Assembly: GCA_019918135.1 (NCBI GenBank)
Contig: WBZZ01003884.1
Location: forward strand, 62,501-126,500
Direction of reading: 5' to 3'
Source: Paulinella micropora
Taxonomy: Eukaryota > Cercozoa > Imbricatea > Euglyphida > Paulinellidae
DNA length: 64,000 nucleotides
Part shown: in pieces, positions 41,387-51,249 of the stretch
How positions within the stretch are numbered: position 1 is the stretch's first letter
Layout of the letters: every line of letters starts with the position of its first letter
Notes under the pieces: generated by a model
The model's database searches: none
The model's input: the letters and a program-made list of their open reading frames with translations, nothing else
What the model was told of the DNA's origin: nothing
Translations under genes and position numbers: made by a program

Positions 41387-41964
41387 GCCACGCGCTGGTA
41401 CCTACAAAGAACACGTGCTTAGTCTTTCTTACTGTGCAGGCGGCAGTAAGGAGGGGGGGGGGAGGGGTGGCGGGGGGGAGAAGCGCGGTGAGGTGTTGTC
41501 TCCTTTCCCCCTTTCCTTTTCCCCGCTTTAACCGGCCACGAGAAGGGCCGGTGCAGAAAAGGATTTTTTACAAAAGAGGCAGAAATGGGGGGGAGGGAGG
41601 GAAGAAGAGTATAAAACCAAAAAAAAAAGCAAGCGGGGGGGGGGGGCTAGGGGAGGAATGCGAAGGATGTTTCTGCCCTTTTTTTTTTGCACCCTCTGCT
41701 GTCCTCCCCCTGGCCACGATTTCCCTCCCAGCGCCTGGTTGTCTTTTTTTTTCTGGTCTGGGACCGGACAAGAAGAGAAACTAACAAAAGTGTGGGGGAG
41801 CTGAGGTGAGGAGGGGACAGGAAGAAAAAGAAAGAACAGGCACTTTCCCACCCCTTAAATTGGGGGTTACGGTCGAAGGCAGGCTAGCCAGTAATTCTTT
41901 AAACAAAGGTCTTTTAGCTTAGGGAGACACACGTGAGAACAAAACAAAAATAGGAGCAACCAAG
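41387..41964. other. Intergenic divergent promoter region
   Basis: This region separates the divergent kinase and CxxC-repeat genes. It holds G-runs at about 41452-41480 and 41634-41650, A- and T-runs, and no supported gene. Promoters of both genes must lie here; no TATA box can be singled out. Confidence 0.4.
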
Positions 41965-44900
41965 ATGGATTACACCCGTCCTCCTCTCGGCCAAGTAAGT
42001 ATGTTCCTGCCGATTGATAATCTAGAGAATGACACGCTTTCCGAGAGTTTTCAGCAACCACAGAAAATAGAGGTGGTGCCGCAGGGCCGCGTGCCAATCC
42101 AGCCCGAAGACCTCCGTCGGATGTCTCCTGGCATGCAAGACCCCATGTTAGAACTACTCAAGTATAAATTGAGCTCCCACAGACTTGAGTCCACCGTGGG
42201 CCAGGAGCTGGTTTCTTACTTGCAAACTTATCTGGATTTCAAGCCGGTTGAGGCCCTGCGATTTTCGTCCCCCCACCACGACGCGCGAATCCCGCCAGAA
42301 GCTAATTGTACGAACGAGCTGCAGGCGCTAAATTCACAGCCCAAGGTAGTGGACCCGGCAGGCCTGCAGCTGTGCCTGCAAGAAAAACGAATCTGCCCCG
42401 CGCTGCCCTGCCTGACCGAACCCGTGTGTACCGTCGAGGTAACTAACGAGGCCTTCGACCTGCAGCAAACAATACCCGCCAACCCCTTCCAGCACGCGAT
42501 CGACTCGCTGAACAAGCGCGGGCACGTGTTCCCGTTGCTGCTGGCGTCCTGTCTGTCGGGCAGCACGCCGCCGGCCCAGGAGAACGCGGTGACTTATTTT
42601 GAGGTGCCCGAGCCAAGCGCGCTGAGCACCGACCTCAACGAATTCAAGCTCAAGATCTGCACGGTAGGCAACCCCACGGTCAACGAGGAGCTCCGTGCGC
42701 TGCTGAAAGCGGGGCGGCCCATCACGGTGAACAAAGGCACGGCCTTCACCGTCGCGGAACAACTCGTGGTGCTAGCCAACTATGTGCTCTTGATGCGGCA
42801 GAAGAACCAGGCCGAAGGGCTGAGCGGCTCTCTGACTGCCTCGGAGGATTTCTCTGATATCATCGGTGGTGCTCTGAAGGAGCCCGCACCGATGAAACAG
42901 TTAGAGAAATCAGAAGGCAAGTATTTCCAGTTTAGCCAGGACGGCAGTGTACAGCTGCTGTTGTCCCCCGAGACACGGGAATTGCTAGCAACAGCGCTGG
43001 ACAAGGGCGAGACCAAGTTACCAGAGCCAAGATCGATTCCGTTGGCTCGCCCGGAAGAGCCGGCCTGGTTGTACACGTGCGTGGTAGCCGCGGTAGTCCC
43101 GCGCACGGTGCCAGAAGCAACCAAGAATACGACGGCGCTAGGCCAGCAAATGACTACCACCATCTCGATTTCTTGTGACCACTGCCTACCGGCACAGGGC
43201 CTGCGCAAGGCGGGGTCCTTGTGCGACGGCTGTCTGCAAAAGGCGGCCGTGCCGGGCTGTACCCACGAGCACAAAAAAGGAGCCCCCGGATCTCGTGCAC
43301 CCTCTCTGTGCGATAAATGTCTGCAGAAGCTGGCCCCTAAGCCGCCGAACGTCCGCGCTAACCCTGCCCCGAATCGATCCGTCTCCATCCCCATCTGCGG
43401 CAAGTGCCGGAAGACGGTGGTGGCCAGCTTCTCTGGTTCCTGGTGCCGCGAATGCAAGCACGGCGCCGCGACTGTGTCCTTGTGCGCCGATTGCGCACAA
43501 GGCCTGAACCGGGCGGCGGCGCAGTCGGTCTCTGGCTCTCTGTGCTTAGCGTGCACCCAGGCCGCGGCGGCGGCCCCGGCGGCTCCCAAGTCCGTGACTG
43601 TGTCGGTGTCCCTGTGCACTAATTGCGAACAAGGCCTGAACCGGGCGGCGGCACAGTCGGTCTCTGGCTCTCTGTGCCCAGCGTGCACCCAGGCCGCGGC
43701 GGCGGCCCCGGCGGCTCCCAAGTCCGCGACTGTGTTGGTGTCTCTGTGCACTAATTGCGAACAAGGCCTGAACCGGGCGGCGGCACAGTCGGTCTCTGGC
43801 TCTCTGTGCTTAGCGTGCACCCAGGCCGCGGCGGCGGCTCCGGCGGCTCCCAAGTCCGCGACTGTGTCGGTGTCCCTGTGCACTAATTGCGAACAAGGCC
43901 TGAACCGGGCGGCGGCACAGTCGGTCTCTGGCTCTCTGTGCCCAGCGTGCACCCAGGCCGCGGCGGCGGCCCCGGCGGCTCCCAAGTCCGTCAGCCTATC
44001 GGTGTCCTTGTGCACTAATTGCGAACAAGGCCTGAACCGGGCGGCGGCACAGTCGGTCTCTGGCTCTCTGTGCTTAGCGTGCACCCAGGCCGCGGCGGCG
44101 GCCCCGGCGGCTCCCAAGTCCGTCAACTTGTCGGTGTCCCTGTGCACTAATTGCGAACAAGGCCTGAACCGGGCGGCGGCACAGTCGGTCTCTGGCTCTC
44201 TGTGCCCAGCGTGCACCCAGGCCGCGGCGGCGGCCCCGGCGGCTCCCAAGTCCGCGACTGTGTCGGTGTCCCTGTGCACTAATTGCGAACAAGGCCTGAA
44301 CCGGGCGGCGGCACAGTCGGTCTCTGGCTCTCTGTGCCCAGCGTGCACCCAGGCCGCGGCGGCGGCCCCGGCGGCTCCCAAGTCCGCGACTGTGTCGGTG
44401 TCCTTGTGCACTAATTGCGAACAAGGCCTGAACCGGGCGGCGGCACAGTCGGTCTCTGGCTCTCTGTGCCCAGCGTGCACCCAGGCCGCGGCGGCGGCCC
44501 CGGCGGCTCCCAAGTCCGCGACTGTGTCGGTGTCTCTGTGCACTAATTGCGAAAAGGACCGGGCGGCGGAGGCCACGGCCGTGTCGGTGTCTCTGTGCAC
44601 TAATTGCGAAAAGGACCGGGCGGCGGAGGCCACGGCCGTGTCGGTGTCTCTGTGCACTAATTGCGAAAAGGACCGGGCGGCGGAGGCCACGGCCGTGTCG
44701 GTGTCTCTGTGCACTAATTGCGAAAAGGACCGGGCGGCGGAGGCCACGGCCGTGTCGGTGTCTCTGTGCACTAATTGCGAAAAGGGCCGGGCGGCGACGA
44801 AGTCGGTCTCCGGCTCTCTGTGCCCAGCGTGCACCCAGGCAGCGGCTGTGTCGCTGTGCACCAATTGCGAACAGGACGCGTGCAAGGACTGTGGTAGTGT

Positions 44901-45366
44901 GAGCATTTCCTGCGACCTGTGCTCGGGCAAAGGGTCCGGCAACGCGATGGACAGCGATTCTTCTGCTGAAATTAATCCTCGTACCCTGAACAAGGTAGCG
45001 CCCTTCTGTGTTCCAAGCTTTTCAGTGTATAAGCCACAGGAATCTAGCGGACAAGAAACGCGCGCTAAATCCACTCTCGCTTGTTTTGAGAGCTTCGAAG
45101 TTCCAGCGAATTCCAGCGAACCAGCATTACCTCTGGAAGATATCATCGGGACTTGTTTTGATAGCATTAGCTTTGACAATCCCGTGGCAACCTACGGACA
45201 GAACCAACAAGAGAAAACCAGCGGAGCCAACCTGGTGTGCACAAACTCCTTCTCCGTGCCCAGAGACGACGCGTACAAGCGGGATATTTTTGACCCCGTG
45301 CTCAAGACGGCCGAAAAGAGCACAACCAACGAGTCTTCCCGTCAGGGAGAAGTTCCTCAATTCTGA
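41965..45366 (+). CDS. 1,133-aa protein with zinc-ribbon-like CxxC repeats
   Basis: ATG at 41965. The first 390 or so residues are a Cys-poor, globular-looking region. Residues about 395-960 hold paired CxxC knuckles: several diverged ones, then eight 44-residue units with the pattern CxxC-x16-CxxC ('CTNCEQGLNRAAAQ...SLCPACTQ') separated by an Ala/Pro linker, then four 19-residue units with one CxxC each ('CTNCEKDRAAEATAVSVSL'), then more knuckles. The C-terminal 150 residues are Cys-poor. Paired CxxC spacing fits zinc-ribbon metal binding; the Ala/Pro linkers suggest a beads-on-string molecule. Function unknown; it could bind nucleic acid or act as a flexible scaffold. It converges on the gene at 45585. 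Confidence 0.75.
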   Translation: MDYTRPPLGQVSMFLPIDNLENDTLSESFQQPQKIEVVPQGRVPIQPEDLRRMSPGMQDPMLELLKYKLSSHRLESTVGQELVSYLQTYLDFKPVEALRFSSPHHDARIPPEANCTNELQALNSQPKVVDPAGLQLCLQEKRICPALPCLTEPVCTVEVTNEAFDLQQTIPANPFQHAIDSLNKRGHVFPLLLASCLSGSTPPAQENAVTYFEVPEPSALSTDLNEFKLKICTVGNPTVNEELRALLKAGRPITVNKGTAFTVAEQLVVLANYVLLMRQKNQAEGLSGSLTASEDFSDIIGGALKEPAPMKQLEKSEGKYFQFSQDGSVQLLLSPETRELLATALDKGETKLPEPRSIPLARPEEPAWLYTCVVAAVVPRTVPEATKNTTALGQQMTTTISISCDHCLPAQGLRKAGSLCDGCLQKAAVPGCTHEHKKGAPGSRAPSLCDKCLQKLAPKPPNVRANPAPNRSVSIPICGKCRKTVVASFSGSWCRECKHGAATVSLCADCAQGLNRAAAQSVSGSLCLACTQAAAAAPAAPKSVTVSVSLCTNCEQGLNRAAAQSVSGSLCPACTQAAAAAPAAPKSATVLVSLCTNCEQGLNRAAAQSVSGSLCLACTQAAAAAPAAPKSATVSVSLCTNCEQGLNRAAAQSVSGSLCPACTQAAAAAPAAPKSVSLSVSLCTNCEQGLNRAAAQSVSGSLCLACTQAAAAAPAAPKSVNLSVSLCTNCEQGLNRAAAQSVSGSLCPACTQAAAAAPAAPKSATVSVSLCTNCEQGLNRAAAQSVSGSLCPACTQAAAAAPAAPKSATVSVSLCTNCEQGLNRAAAQSVSGSLCPACTQAAAAAPAAPKSATVSVSLCTNCEKDRAAEATAVSVSLCTNCEKDRAAEATAVSVSLCTNCEKDRAAEATAVSVSLCTNCEKDRAAEATAVSVSLCTNCEKGRAATKSVSGSLCPACTQAAAVSLCTNCEQDACKDCGSVSISCDLCSGKGSGNAMDSDSSAEINPRTLNKVAPFCVPSFSVYKPQESSGQETRAKSTLACFESFEVPANSSEPALPLEDIIGTCFDSISFDNPVATYGQNQQEKTSGANLVCTNSFSVPRDDAYKRDIFDPVLKTAEKSTTNESSRQGEVPQF
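43480..44780 (+). repeat. 132-bp x 8 and 57-bp x 4 coding tandem repeats
   Basis: The 132-bp units differ at a handful of positions, with CPAC and CLAC variants alternating through the first six, pointing to duplication of two-unit blocks. The 57-bp units are virtually identical. The array is in frame and would be prone to copy-number change and assembly collapse. Confidence 0.9.
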
Positions 45367-45507
45367 GCTTCAGTAAAATGTTGAGCGCTTTGTCTGTAGC
45401 TAAGGATTAAACAAGAGCGGCCACCCCAACGCAAACAAAGGCACGTTTTTTTCGGTAGTTTTATTAAAACACAAAAAACCTTTTGGGTGGTCTTCTTACT
45501 GTTTTTT

Positions 45508-45570
45508 TTTTCTCTCTGGCTACTTCTTTCTTTTTTGTCGTTCGAAAAAGAAAGAAATAGCCAGAGAAAT
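45508..45570. terminator. Hairpin between convergent genes
   Basis: 'ctctggctacttctttctttttt' (45513-45536) pairs with 'gaaaaagaaagaaatagccagag' (45543-45566), a stem of about 23 bp with one mismatch and a 6-7-nt loop. It sits in the 218-bp gap between the 3' ends of the genes at 41965-45366 and 45585-50618, so it may serve as a 3'-end signal for both. Pandoraviruses and relatives are known to use palindromic 3' ends; the parallel is inference. Confidence 0.65.
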
Positions 45571-45584
45571 CTCAAGAAAACACT

Positions 45585-48500
45585 CTATATTAACCTCCTC
45601 CTTCTTTGACTACTGAATAATTGTCCTAACTTTTGTATTTTTTCGAATGTTTGCTCGGGCTTCTGAGTTTTCTGAGATCCGTCGTCGTCGGAAGTCTCTG
45701 CCTCACTCAGGAGATCCTTTGTTTCCTCATCATTAACCTTTAGTTTGCTCCGACTCTTCTGCTTCTCCTGCTGCTCAAGAATCTTTCCTCGGTTGAGCTC
45801 ATATTTTTGCTTGTCTAATTTGGCACGTTGGATCTTGGTATATGCCCAATAGCTAACGTACCCGAGCCCGGCAGTAGTGACGAGTGGTACCACGACGATT
45901 ATCAAGATCAGCAGGGCATAGTTTACATAGTACCTAACCACCCAGGCAGCCCGCTTCGTGTCGCAAAAAACGATCACGTCCTTGGTGCCGTCGGTGCGAA
46001 AGTAATCACTTTTGCACTTGTGGAACATGTGCCCTTTCTTGTAGCAGAACATGCCCAAAATCCTGGGCTTCCGGATCACGCATTCCTTGGCGTTCGGCGC
46101 CAGGCAGTCGTACTTCATTTCGGTCACAATGTCGGCCGCGCACTCGACCGCCTTCCCAACCCACTCGCCTACGTCCTTGAAGAAATTGGCGGTGCCTGTT
46201 TTGAACTTGTCCCAGCGCTTGTCCGAGAACGCCCGCACCACCTTTTGCCAGGGATCCCGGCGGTTGTCCGGTAACCCCACGGCCGGCACGGTTATAATCT
46301 CGGCCACGACGTACTCGCTCGGCACGGTCGAGCGCACGTAGCCGCTCACGACCGACTGGAACAACCCGCCGTTAGCCAGCGAGGCCCCGAGGCTGCTGAC
46401 GTCGGCGGACCACTGGTTCCATTTGGCGCTGGCGTTCTGCAGCCGTTCGTCACTCACGCTGATGTTGTTTATTTCCTGCTGCACCGCCGCTACGTCGCTG
46501 TCAAAGTTTGCCATTACCTGCTTGGTCTGGTTCAGCGTCGCCTCCAGTTGCTGGGAGAGCGCGTTGGCGTTCGCGGCCGAGGTCCGCAGGTACGCTTCGT
46601 TCTGCGCGAACGACGACAGCAAGACCGCCCGCAGGGCCGCGAGCTCCAGCTCCCAGTCGTTCAGCAAGCCCGCCAGGGCCGTGGCGTTGCCGGCGTTGGC
46701 TATGTTAGCCAACAGGGCAGCGGTCGCGGCCGCCGTCATAGCCGCCACCAGCGCCGCCGCCGTGCCGGTGCCGGCCGCGCCCGTCTGCATCTGGAGCCAC
46801 ATGTGCTCGATAGTGTCGCCCACCACGCCGCCCGCGCCGCCGGCCGCCGAGGCCAGGAAGAAGCTGTCCACCGTCTGGGTGCTGGCCAGATTGTCGAGCG
46901 GCACGGACAGGCACTCCAGGGCCGGTGGAGATGACATTTGTGTGCCCACCAGGACGCGCAGCCACAGCCCGCTCGTCCCGTTCGCAATCGCCGCCGCGAC
47001 GGCCGCACCGTCGGTGCCCGGCACGTCCACGTAGTACAGCCCCTGCGCGGTCGGGTACCGCAGGTCGGACTGGAAGAGTGTCGTGTTGTCGCGCCACACC
47101 TGCAGCCGCATCGGCCTGGCCGCGCCGCCGCCCGCGTCCAGGCCCTGGCGGAAGCGCAGGCGCAGCCCGGGCTCGCCGGCCACGGGCGACCGCGGTTCCA
47201 CTACCGCCGTCCCGTCGAGCGGGCACCAGGTCGCGACCTCGTCGCGGCGCGCAAAGCTCGTGCCCGGCACGTCGAAGCTTAAGCGCGACGACCAGTTCAG
47301 CGGCCGCAGCGCAAAGCGCCCGTCCGCGCAGCCCACGTTGTCCAGCGTCTCCCCGCCGACAAAGTTCAGCGAGGGCCACCAGTGCGTGCGCAGCAGCTGG
47401 CACAGCGGGCCCTCGGGCATGCCGTTCTGTTCGCAGCGCCGGCGCTGCCACGGCACCCCGTTCAGCAGGCGCTTGCGCGAGTCCACGGGCGAACGCCCCA
47501 GGCGCGTCGGCTCCAGGCGCGCGCTCAAGTGTTGGCGCTTCCAGAACACGGCCGGCGTCTCGCCCTGCACGGTCGCGCGGTTGCTCAGGTGGTGCGGCAC
47601 ACACTCGCCACCCGCGGCGCAGCCGTCCGCGACCGCAACGCAGCCCAGCGGGAACAGCAGGTGCCTGTTCTGCTCCACCGTGCCGCGCTCGTTTTCGGGG
47701 AAGAACATGACGTAGTCCGTGTAGCGCAGCGCCTGGTTCGTGTGGCCGCTGACCTCCTCGGGCAGCACGTCGTACACGAAACTATAATTGTCGCGGATCC
47801 CGCACCAGTGGTGCAGGCACGACAGGTAGCCCAGCACCAGCACCGACTCGGCCGGCAGCTGGTGCGGCACCGGCAGGCTCAAATTCTGCGTAAACGTCAG
47901 GCCGGAGTCTAGATTTTTTAGCTGCAGCGTGAACGTCTGGCGGGTCTCCACGTGCCTGAGCTGCCACAGCGGCAGGAGCCTGGTCGTGCTGAAGCCGGCC
48001 GTCAGCGTGTCGCAGTTGGCCACCTCGGGCGGCACGGTCCACGCGGGGTCGCCCAGCGCGGGCGGCAGCTGCGGGGCGCGCAGCGCCGCAGGCGCGCGGG
48101 TAAAGAAGGGCCGCTGCGACAGGTGTACATCGTCGGGCAGGTCGCCCGCCACGTCGATCAGCACCTGCGTCATCTCGCGCTGGCGCAAAAATCTGGTCGC
48201 CTGCTGCGCCGAGTAGAACAGCAGGTACTGCAGCGTGGCGGCGTTGGTGAGGTTCGAGCGCCGCCGCAGCAGCGCCGTCTGGGACTCGATGTCGGCCCAG
48301 TGCGTAGAGCAGTACCTGTACTCCTCGTTCGACGGCTGCCGCGCCGTCTGCCAGGGGCCCAGCCGCGGGACGGCGTCCGGCTCCAGCTGCAGCGCCAGCT
48401 CCAGCAGGTTGCTGTTGAAGAAGATCCGGTCGCTGGGCGCGCTCCTGACGGCCGCGGCGCACCACACGCCCAACAGCTCAGCGAACTGCTGGTCCGACGT

Positions 48501-50618
48501 GATCGTCTCCTCGCGCGCGCCGAGCGGTAGCCATTTGCCGTAGAAGTCGTCGGTCACGTCCCAGCCGACCGGGTCCCCGCACATGTCCGAGGTCAGCTCC
48601 AGCGTGGCCTCTTCTGTTGCCGGGGCCCACGGCTGCAAGTTGGGTTTGCGCAGGCAGCGCGAACGACTTATGTTTAACCAGCAGTGGCACGCGTTGTCCG
48701 GGCGCGGGGTATCCGTGCCGAGCTCCGGCGGCTCGCAGCCCGCGGGCCCGATCAGCTTCATGATGTCCCTGAACGTAAACCAGTTGTCGCTCTGCTCGAG
48801 CAGGAACTGCGGGTCACAGAAGAAGCGCACGGTGTGCAGCAGCAACCAGCGGACGCGGTTCATGCCCGAACCCACGCTGTAATCCTGGCTGAGGACGTCC
48901 GCGTACTTGGCAAATTTTCCGGCTTCATTCACGTCGTTGCCGCTGCTCTTGTTCCAGTACTCAGCCGGCGTCAGCGGCTCGTTCGTGGGCAGCCAGGAAG
49001 GGTTCAGGTCTGCGGTGGTCGGCGTGTAGGTCTCGTAGTTCCAGCGGACCTCCGGGTCCTGCAGCGCCCAGCCGGCGTAACCCTGTGCCGGGTCCAGAGT
49101 GTCCGGCAGGGTGTCCTGCTCGAACTGGATGACCGCCGTAAAACGGAACCAGTACGGGTCGCTCGGGTCGTTCACGCGGGCGAAGCCCAGCGGCGGCACG
49201 CCGCCCTCCGCTAGCAAATGTACGCCGGACCGCTCGGCCGCCTGCTCTGCGTACGCAAACAGCATGGCCGCCAGGGCGCGGCGCGAGCGCTCCGACGTCT
49301 GCAGCTCGCGCACCTCGGCCAACGTGTCGCGGGCCATGTCCAGCAGCCCCGCCAGGTCCACGGTGAACTCGCCCATCAGCGTGCTCTGCAACCTGCTCTG
49401 CGCCAGGAGCGCCAGGAACAGCGCGTTCACGGCGCTGGTCTCCTCGTTCATCGAGCCGGAGAACGTCTGCAACTCTAGGAACGTCGCACCCGTGGTTTCG
49501 TTGAAGTCCTTGAACGCCTTGGCCTCGCGCCGCACAAACTCGTTGATCGTCGCCTCCAGGCGCAGAAAGTCCTGCGACGTCTCATTGACCTGCTCTTTCT
49601 GCTCAGTGAGCGTGTTGAGGTTCAGCAGCAGCTGCTGCAGCGTCTTGGTCTGGTTCTTGCCAAGCTCTTCGAGATTCTTGAGCGCGCTGTTGTAGATCTG
49701 CGCCGTCTTGTCCAGCGTGGCCTGCATGTCGCCCAACCCCTTGTAACCGTTGCTGAAAGCGCGCTTAAAGTCCTGTTGGGCCTTGTCCGAGATGGCCTCC
49801 GTTAATCGATCGTCGTAGCAGTTGCCCGCGCCGGGTATGTCCCCGGTATGAGGAGCGCCCATCGTGCTCTCGATCTTGAGGCAAACGCCCGGCGACGAGG
49901 TCGTGCCGCTGCTGGGCACCGCGCAGTACTCGCCTACCCTGCACGGGCCGGGGCAGCCCAGGGCCGCCCCGTTGATCAGAGCAAGCTTGGCCTTGGCCAT
50001 GCATTTAGCAATGCCCAGCATGCAAGGCGCGTCCGACGCGCCTTGCAAGCACATCCTGCTGTCTATGCAGAACCTGAACAGCTCCTTGGACATGAGGTTG
50101 TACACGTAACAAACGTAGCGACCGGGAAAGGCCGCATTCAGGCCCTTACATTCCTCTTCGCCGTTGCCCGAGCAGAGCTCCACGTCTTCTGACGACGTTT
50201 CTTGTAGCCGCCGGCGCCTCTTGGTTGGGGCCTGCTGGTAGAGGGCCTGCAGCGAGTATTCCGACAGCGTCGACTCCCGCTCGCTCGCGCCCGCTAGCTG
50301 CGCCTCGTTCTGTAGTTGGTTGCACACGCTGAAGGTGCGCGTGTTCGAACCCTCCGGCACGTAGCCCAGCAGGTTGCGTTCAACTATGGACTCGGGCGGT
50401 GCTATAGTCAGGGTCCCCTGCAGCAAACCCCGCAGCCCCGCGCCGATGGCCGCCCCCTCGACCTGGAACTGTAAGACGCCCTCGGCCTGGCTGGAGGGTA
50501 GGTCCCCCTGGTCGAAAGAAAGCTCGAGTAACGTAGAATCCCCTCCATCCGAGCTGCGGTAGCTGGACACCACGTTCAGGGCGCGGCAGGCCAGCGCCAG
50601 CACAACTAGCGCCAGCAT
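45585..50618 (-). CDS. Large coiled-coil type I membrane protein, 1,677 aa
   Basis: The ATG at 50618 starts a signal peptide (MLALVVLALACRALNVV); the non-ATG extension upstream is low complexity. An Arg-rich motif (KRRRRLQ) near residue 140 resembles a proprotein-processing site. A Cys-rich block follows, then a long heptad-repeat region (about 285-385), a large Trp/Cys-containing middle domain, an Ala-rich hydrophobic stretch (about 1290-1320), a second heptad region (about 1330-1420), a membrane-near domain with Cys pairs, a TM segment (about 1562-1590: LLILIIVVVPLVTTAGLGY) and a charged 90-residue tail. There are many N-glycosylation sites. This is the layout of a large surface or envelope glycoprotein; a fusion role is possible but not shown. 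No family recognised. Confidence 0.75.
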   Translation of the reverse strand: MLALVVLALACRALNVVSSYRSSDGGDSTLLELSFDQGDLPSSQAEGVLQFQVEGAAIGAGLRGLLQGTLTIAPPESIVERNLLGYVPEGSNTRTFSVCNQLQNEAQLAGASERESTLSEYSLQALYQQAPTKRRRRLQETSSEDVELCSGNGEEECKGLNAAFPGRYVCYVYNLMSKELFRFCIDSRMCLQGASDAPCMLGIAKCMAKAKLALINGAALGCPGPCRVGEYCAVPSSGTTSSPGVCLKIESTMGAPHTGDIPGAGNCYDDRLTEAISDKAQQDFKRAFSNGYKGLGDMQATLDKTAQIYNSALKNLEELGKNQTKTLQQLLLNLNTLTEQKEQVNETSQDFLRLEATINEFVRREAKAFKDFNETTGATFLELQTFSGSMNEETSAVNALFLALLAQSRLQSTLMGEFTVDLAGLLDMARDTLAEVRELQTSERSRRALAAMLFAYAEQAAERSGVHLLAEGGVPPLGFARVNDPSDPYWFRFTAVIQFEQDTLPDTLDPAQGYAGWALQDPEVRWNYETYTPTTADLNPSWLPTNEPLTPAEYWNKSSGNDVNEAGKFAKYADVLSQDYSVGSGMNRVRWLLLHTVRFFCDPQFLLEQSDNWFTFRDIMKLIGPAGCEPPELGTDTPRPDNACHCWLNISRSRCLRKPNLQPWAPATEEATLELTSDMCGDPVGWDVTDDFYGKWLPLGAREETITSDQQFAELLGVWCAAAVRSAPSDRIFFNSNLLELALQLEPDAVPRLGPWQTARQPSNEEYRYCSTHWADIESQTALLRRRSNLTNAATLQYLLFYSAQQATRFLRQREMTQVLIDVAGDLPDDVHLSQRPFFTRAPAALRAPQLPPALGDPAWTVPPEVANCDTLTAGFSTTRLLPLWQLRHVETRQTFTLQLKNLDSGLTFTQNLSLPVPHQLPAESVLVLGYLSCLHHWCGIRDNYSFVYDVLPEEVSGHTNQALRYTDYVMFFPENERGTVEQNRHLLFPLGCVAVADGCAAGGECVPHHLSNRATVQGETPAVFWKRQHLSARLEPTRLGRSPVDSRKRLLNGVPWQRRRCEQNGMPEGPLCQLLRTHWWPSLNFVGGETLDNVGCADGRFALRPLNWSSRLSFDVPGTSFARRDEVATWCPLDGTAVVEPRSPVAGEPGLRLRFRQGLDAGGGAARPMRLQVWRDNTTLFQSDLRYPTAQGLYYVDVPGTDGAAVAAAIANGTSGLWLRVLVGTQMSSPPALECLSVPLDNLASTQTVDSFFLASAAGGAGGVVGDTIEHMWLQMQTGAAGTGTAAALVAAMTAAATAALLANIANAGNATALAGLLNDWELELAALRAVLLSSFAQNEAYLRTSAANANALSQQLEATLNQTKQVMANFDSDVAAVQQEINNISVSDERLQNASAKWNQWSADVSSLGASLANGGLFQSVVSGYVRSTVPSEYVVAEIITVPAVGLPDNRRDPWQKVVRAFSDKRWDKFKTGTANFFKDVGEWVGKAVECAADIVTEMKYDCLAPNAKECVIRKPRILGMFCYKKGHMFHKCKSDYFRTDGTKDVIVFCDTKRAAWVVRYYVNYALLILIIVVVPLVTTAGLGYVSYWAYTKIQRAKLDKQKYELNRGKILEQQEKQKSRSKLKVNDEETKDLLSEAETSDDDGSQKTQKPEQTFEKIQKLGQLFSSQRRRRLI

Positions 50619-51249
50619 GAAAGGGGGGAAGAACAAAAAGCCGAAAAAAAAACAACAAGGAGGGGAAGGCAAGGAAGAAGGGACAGGGAAAGGGTTTTTT
50701 CTTTTGAGAATATCAGCCCGAAAGTTTAGCTACGAAACGAACGAAAAGCAGTGTTTTTACCCGGCCTTCTTTTTTTTTTACCCGGCTCCTTCCCCCTTCC
50801 TCTCGCCACTCTTTTTTTTCCCGTCCTCTTTTTTTTTTTTTAGTCAAACCCGCGGGAATTGGAGGGGGGGGAGGGAGAAGAAAAAAAAGGAAATAGCAGC
50901 TGGGGGCCGGTGCTGGTCACTAGTTGGATTTTTAGCCGTGGCTTTCTCTGTGCGCTTGGCCCCTCCCCCCCCCCTCCAATCCCCGCTCTTTACCCTTTTG
51001 CTCCCCGTGCTACGTTCCCCCCTGGTGTTTTCTCCGTGCGTGTCTGTCGGTTGTTCGTTTAAAAAAGAACAGGAAAGAAAGACACGGAGTTCCCGCCCCC
51101 GGCACGTTGGCTCGCCCCTTCCCGCTCTCCTCCCAGTCGTCCCCTCCTTTCTTACGGTTTTCCTCGCCGGCACTCCCAGCCCTTGGCCGCTGACACTGTT
51201 GCTCTGTCCCCCGCGCACAGCCGGAATTACGTTGCCCCGCGACACCAGG
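50619..51249. other. Intergenic divergent region; possible leader intron
   Basis: Between the divergent membrane-protein and RhoGEF-like genes. T-, A-, G- and C-runs fill it. 'gctctgtcccccgcgcacag' (about 51212-51231) just upstream of the start at 51250 is a good splice acceptor, so the RhoGEF-like mRNA may have an intron in its leader. The frame is open through this region but low in complexity, so it is not taken as coding. Confidence 0.4.

Noticed and set aside
42780-45179. 799-codon minus-strand frame opposite the CxxC-repeat gene
   Set aside because: Repeats mirror the plus-strand array and give no sensible protein; plus strand has CxxC pairing and a good start.
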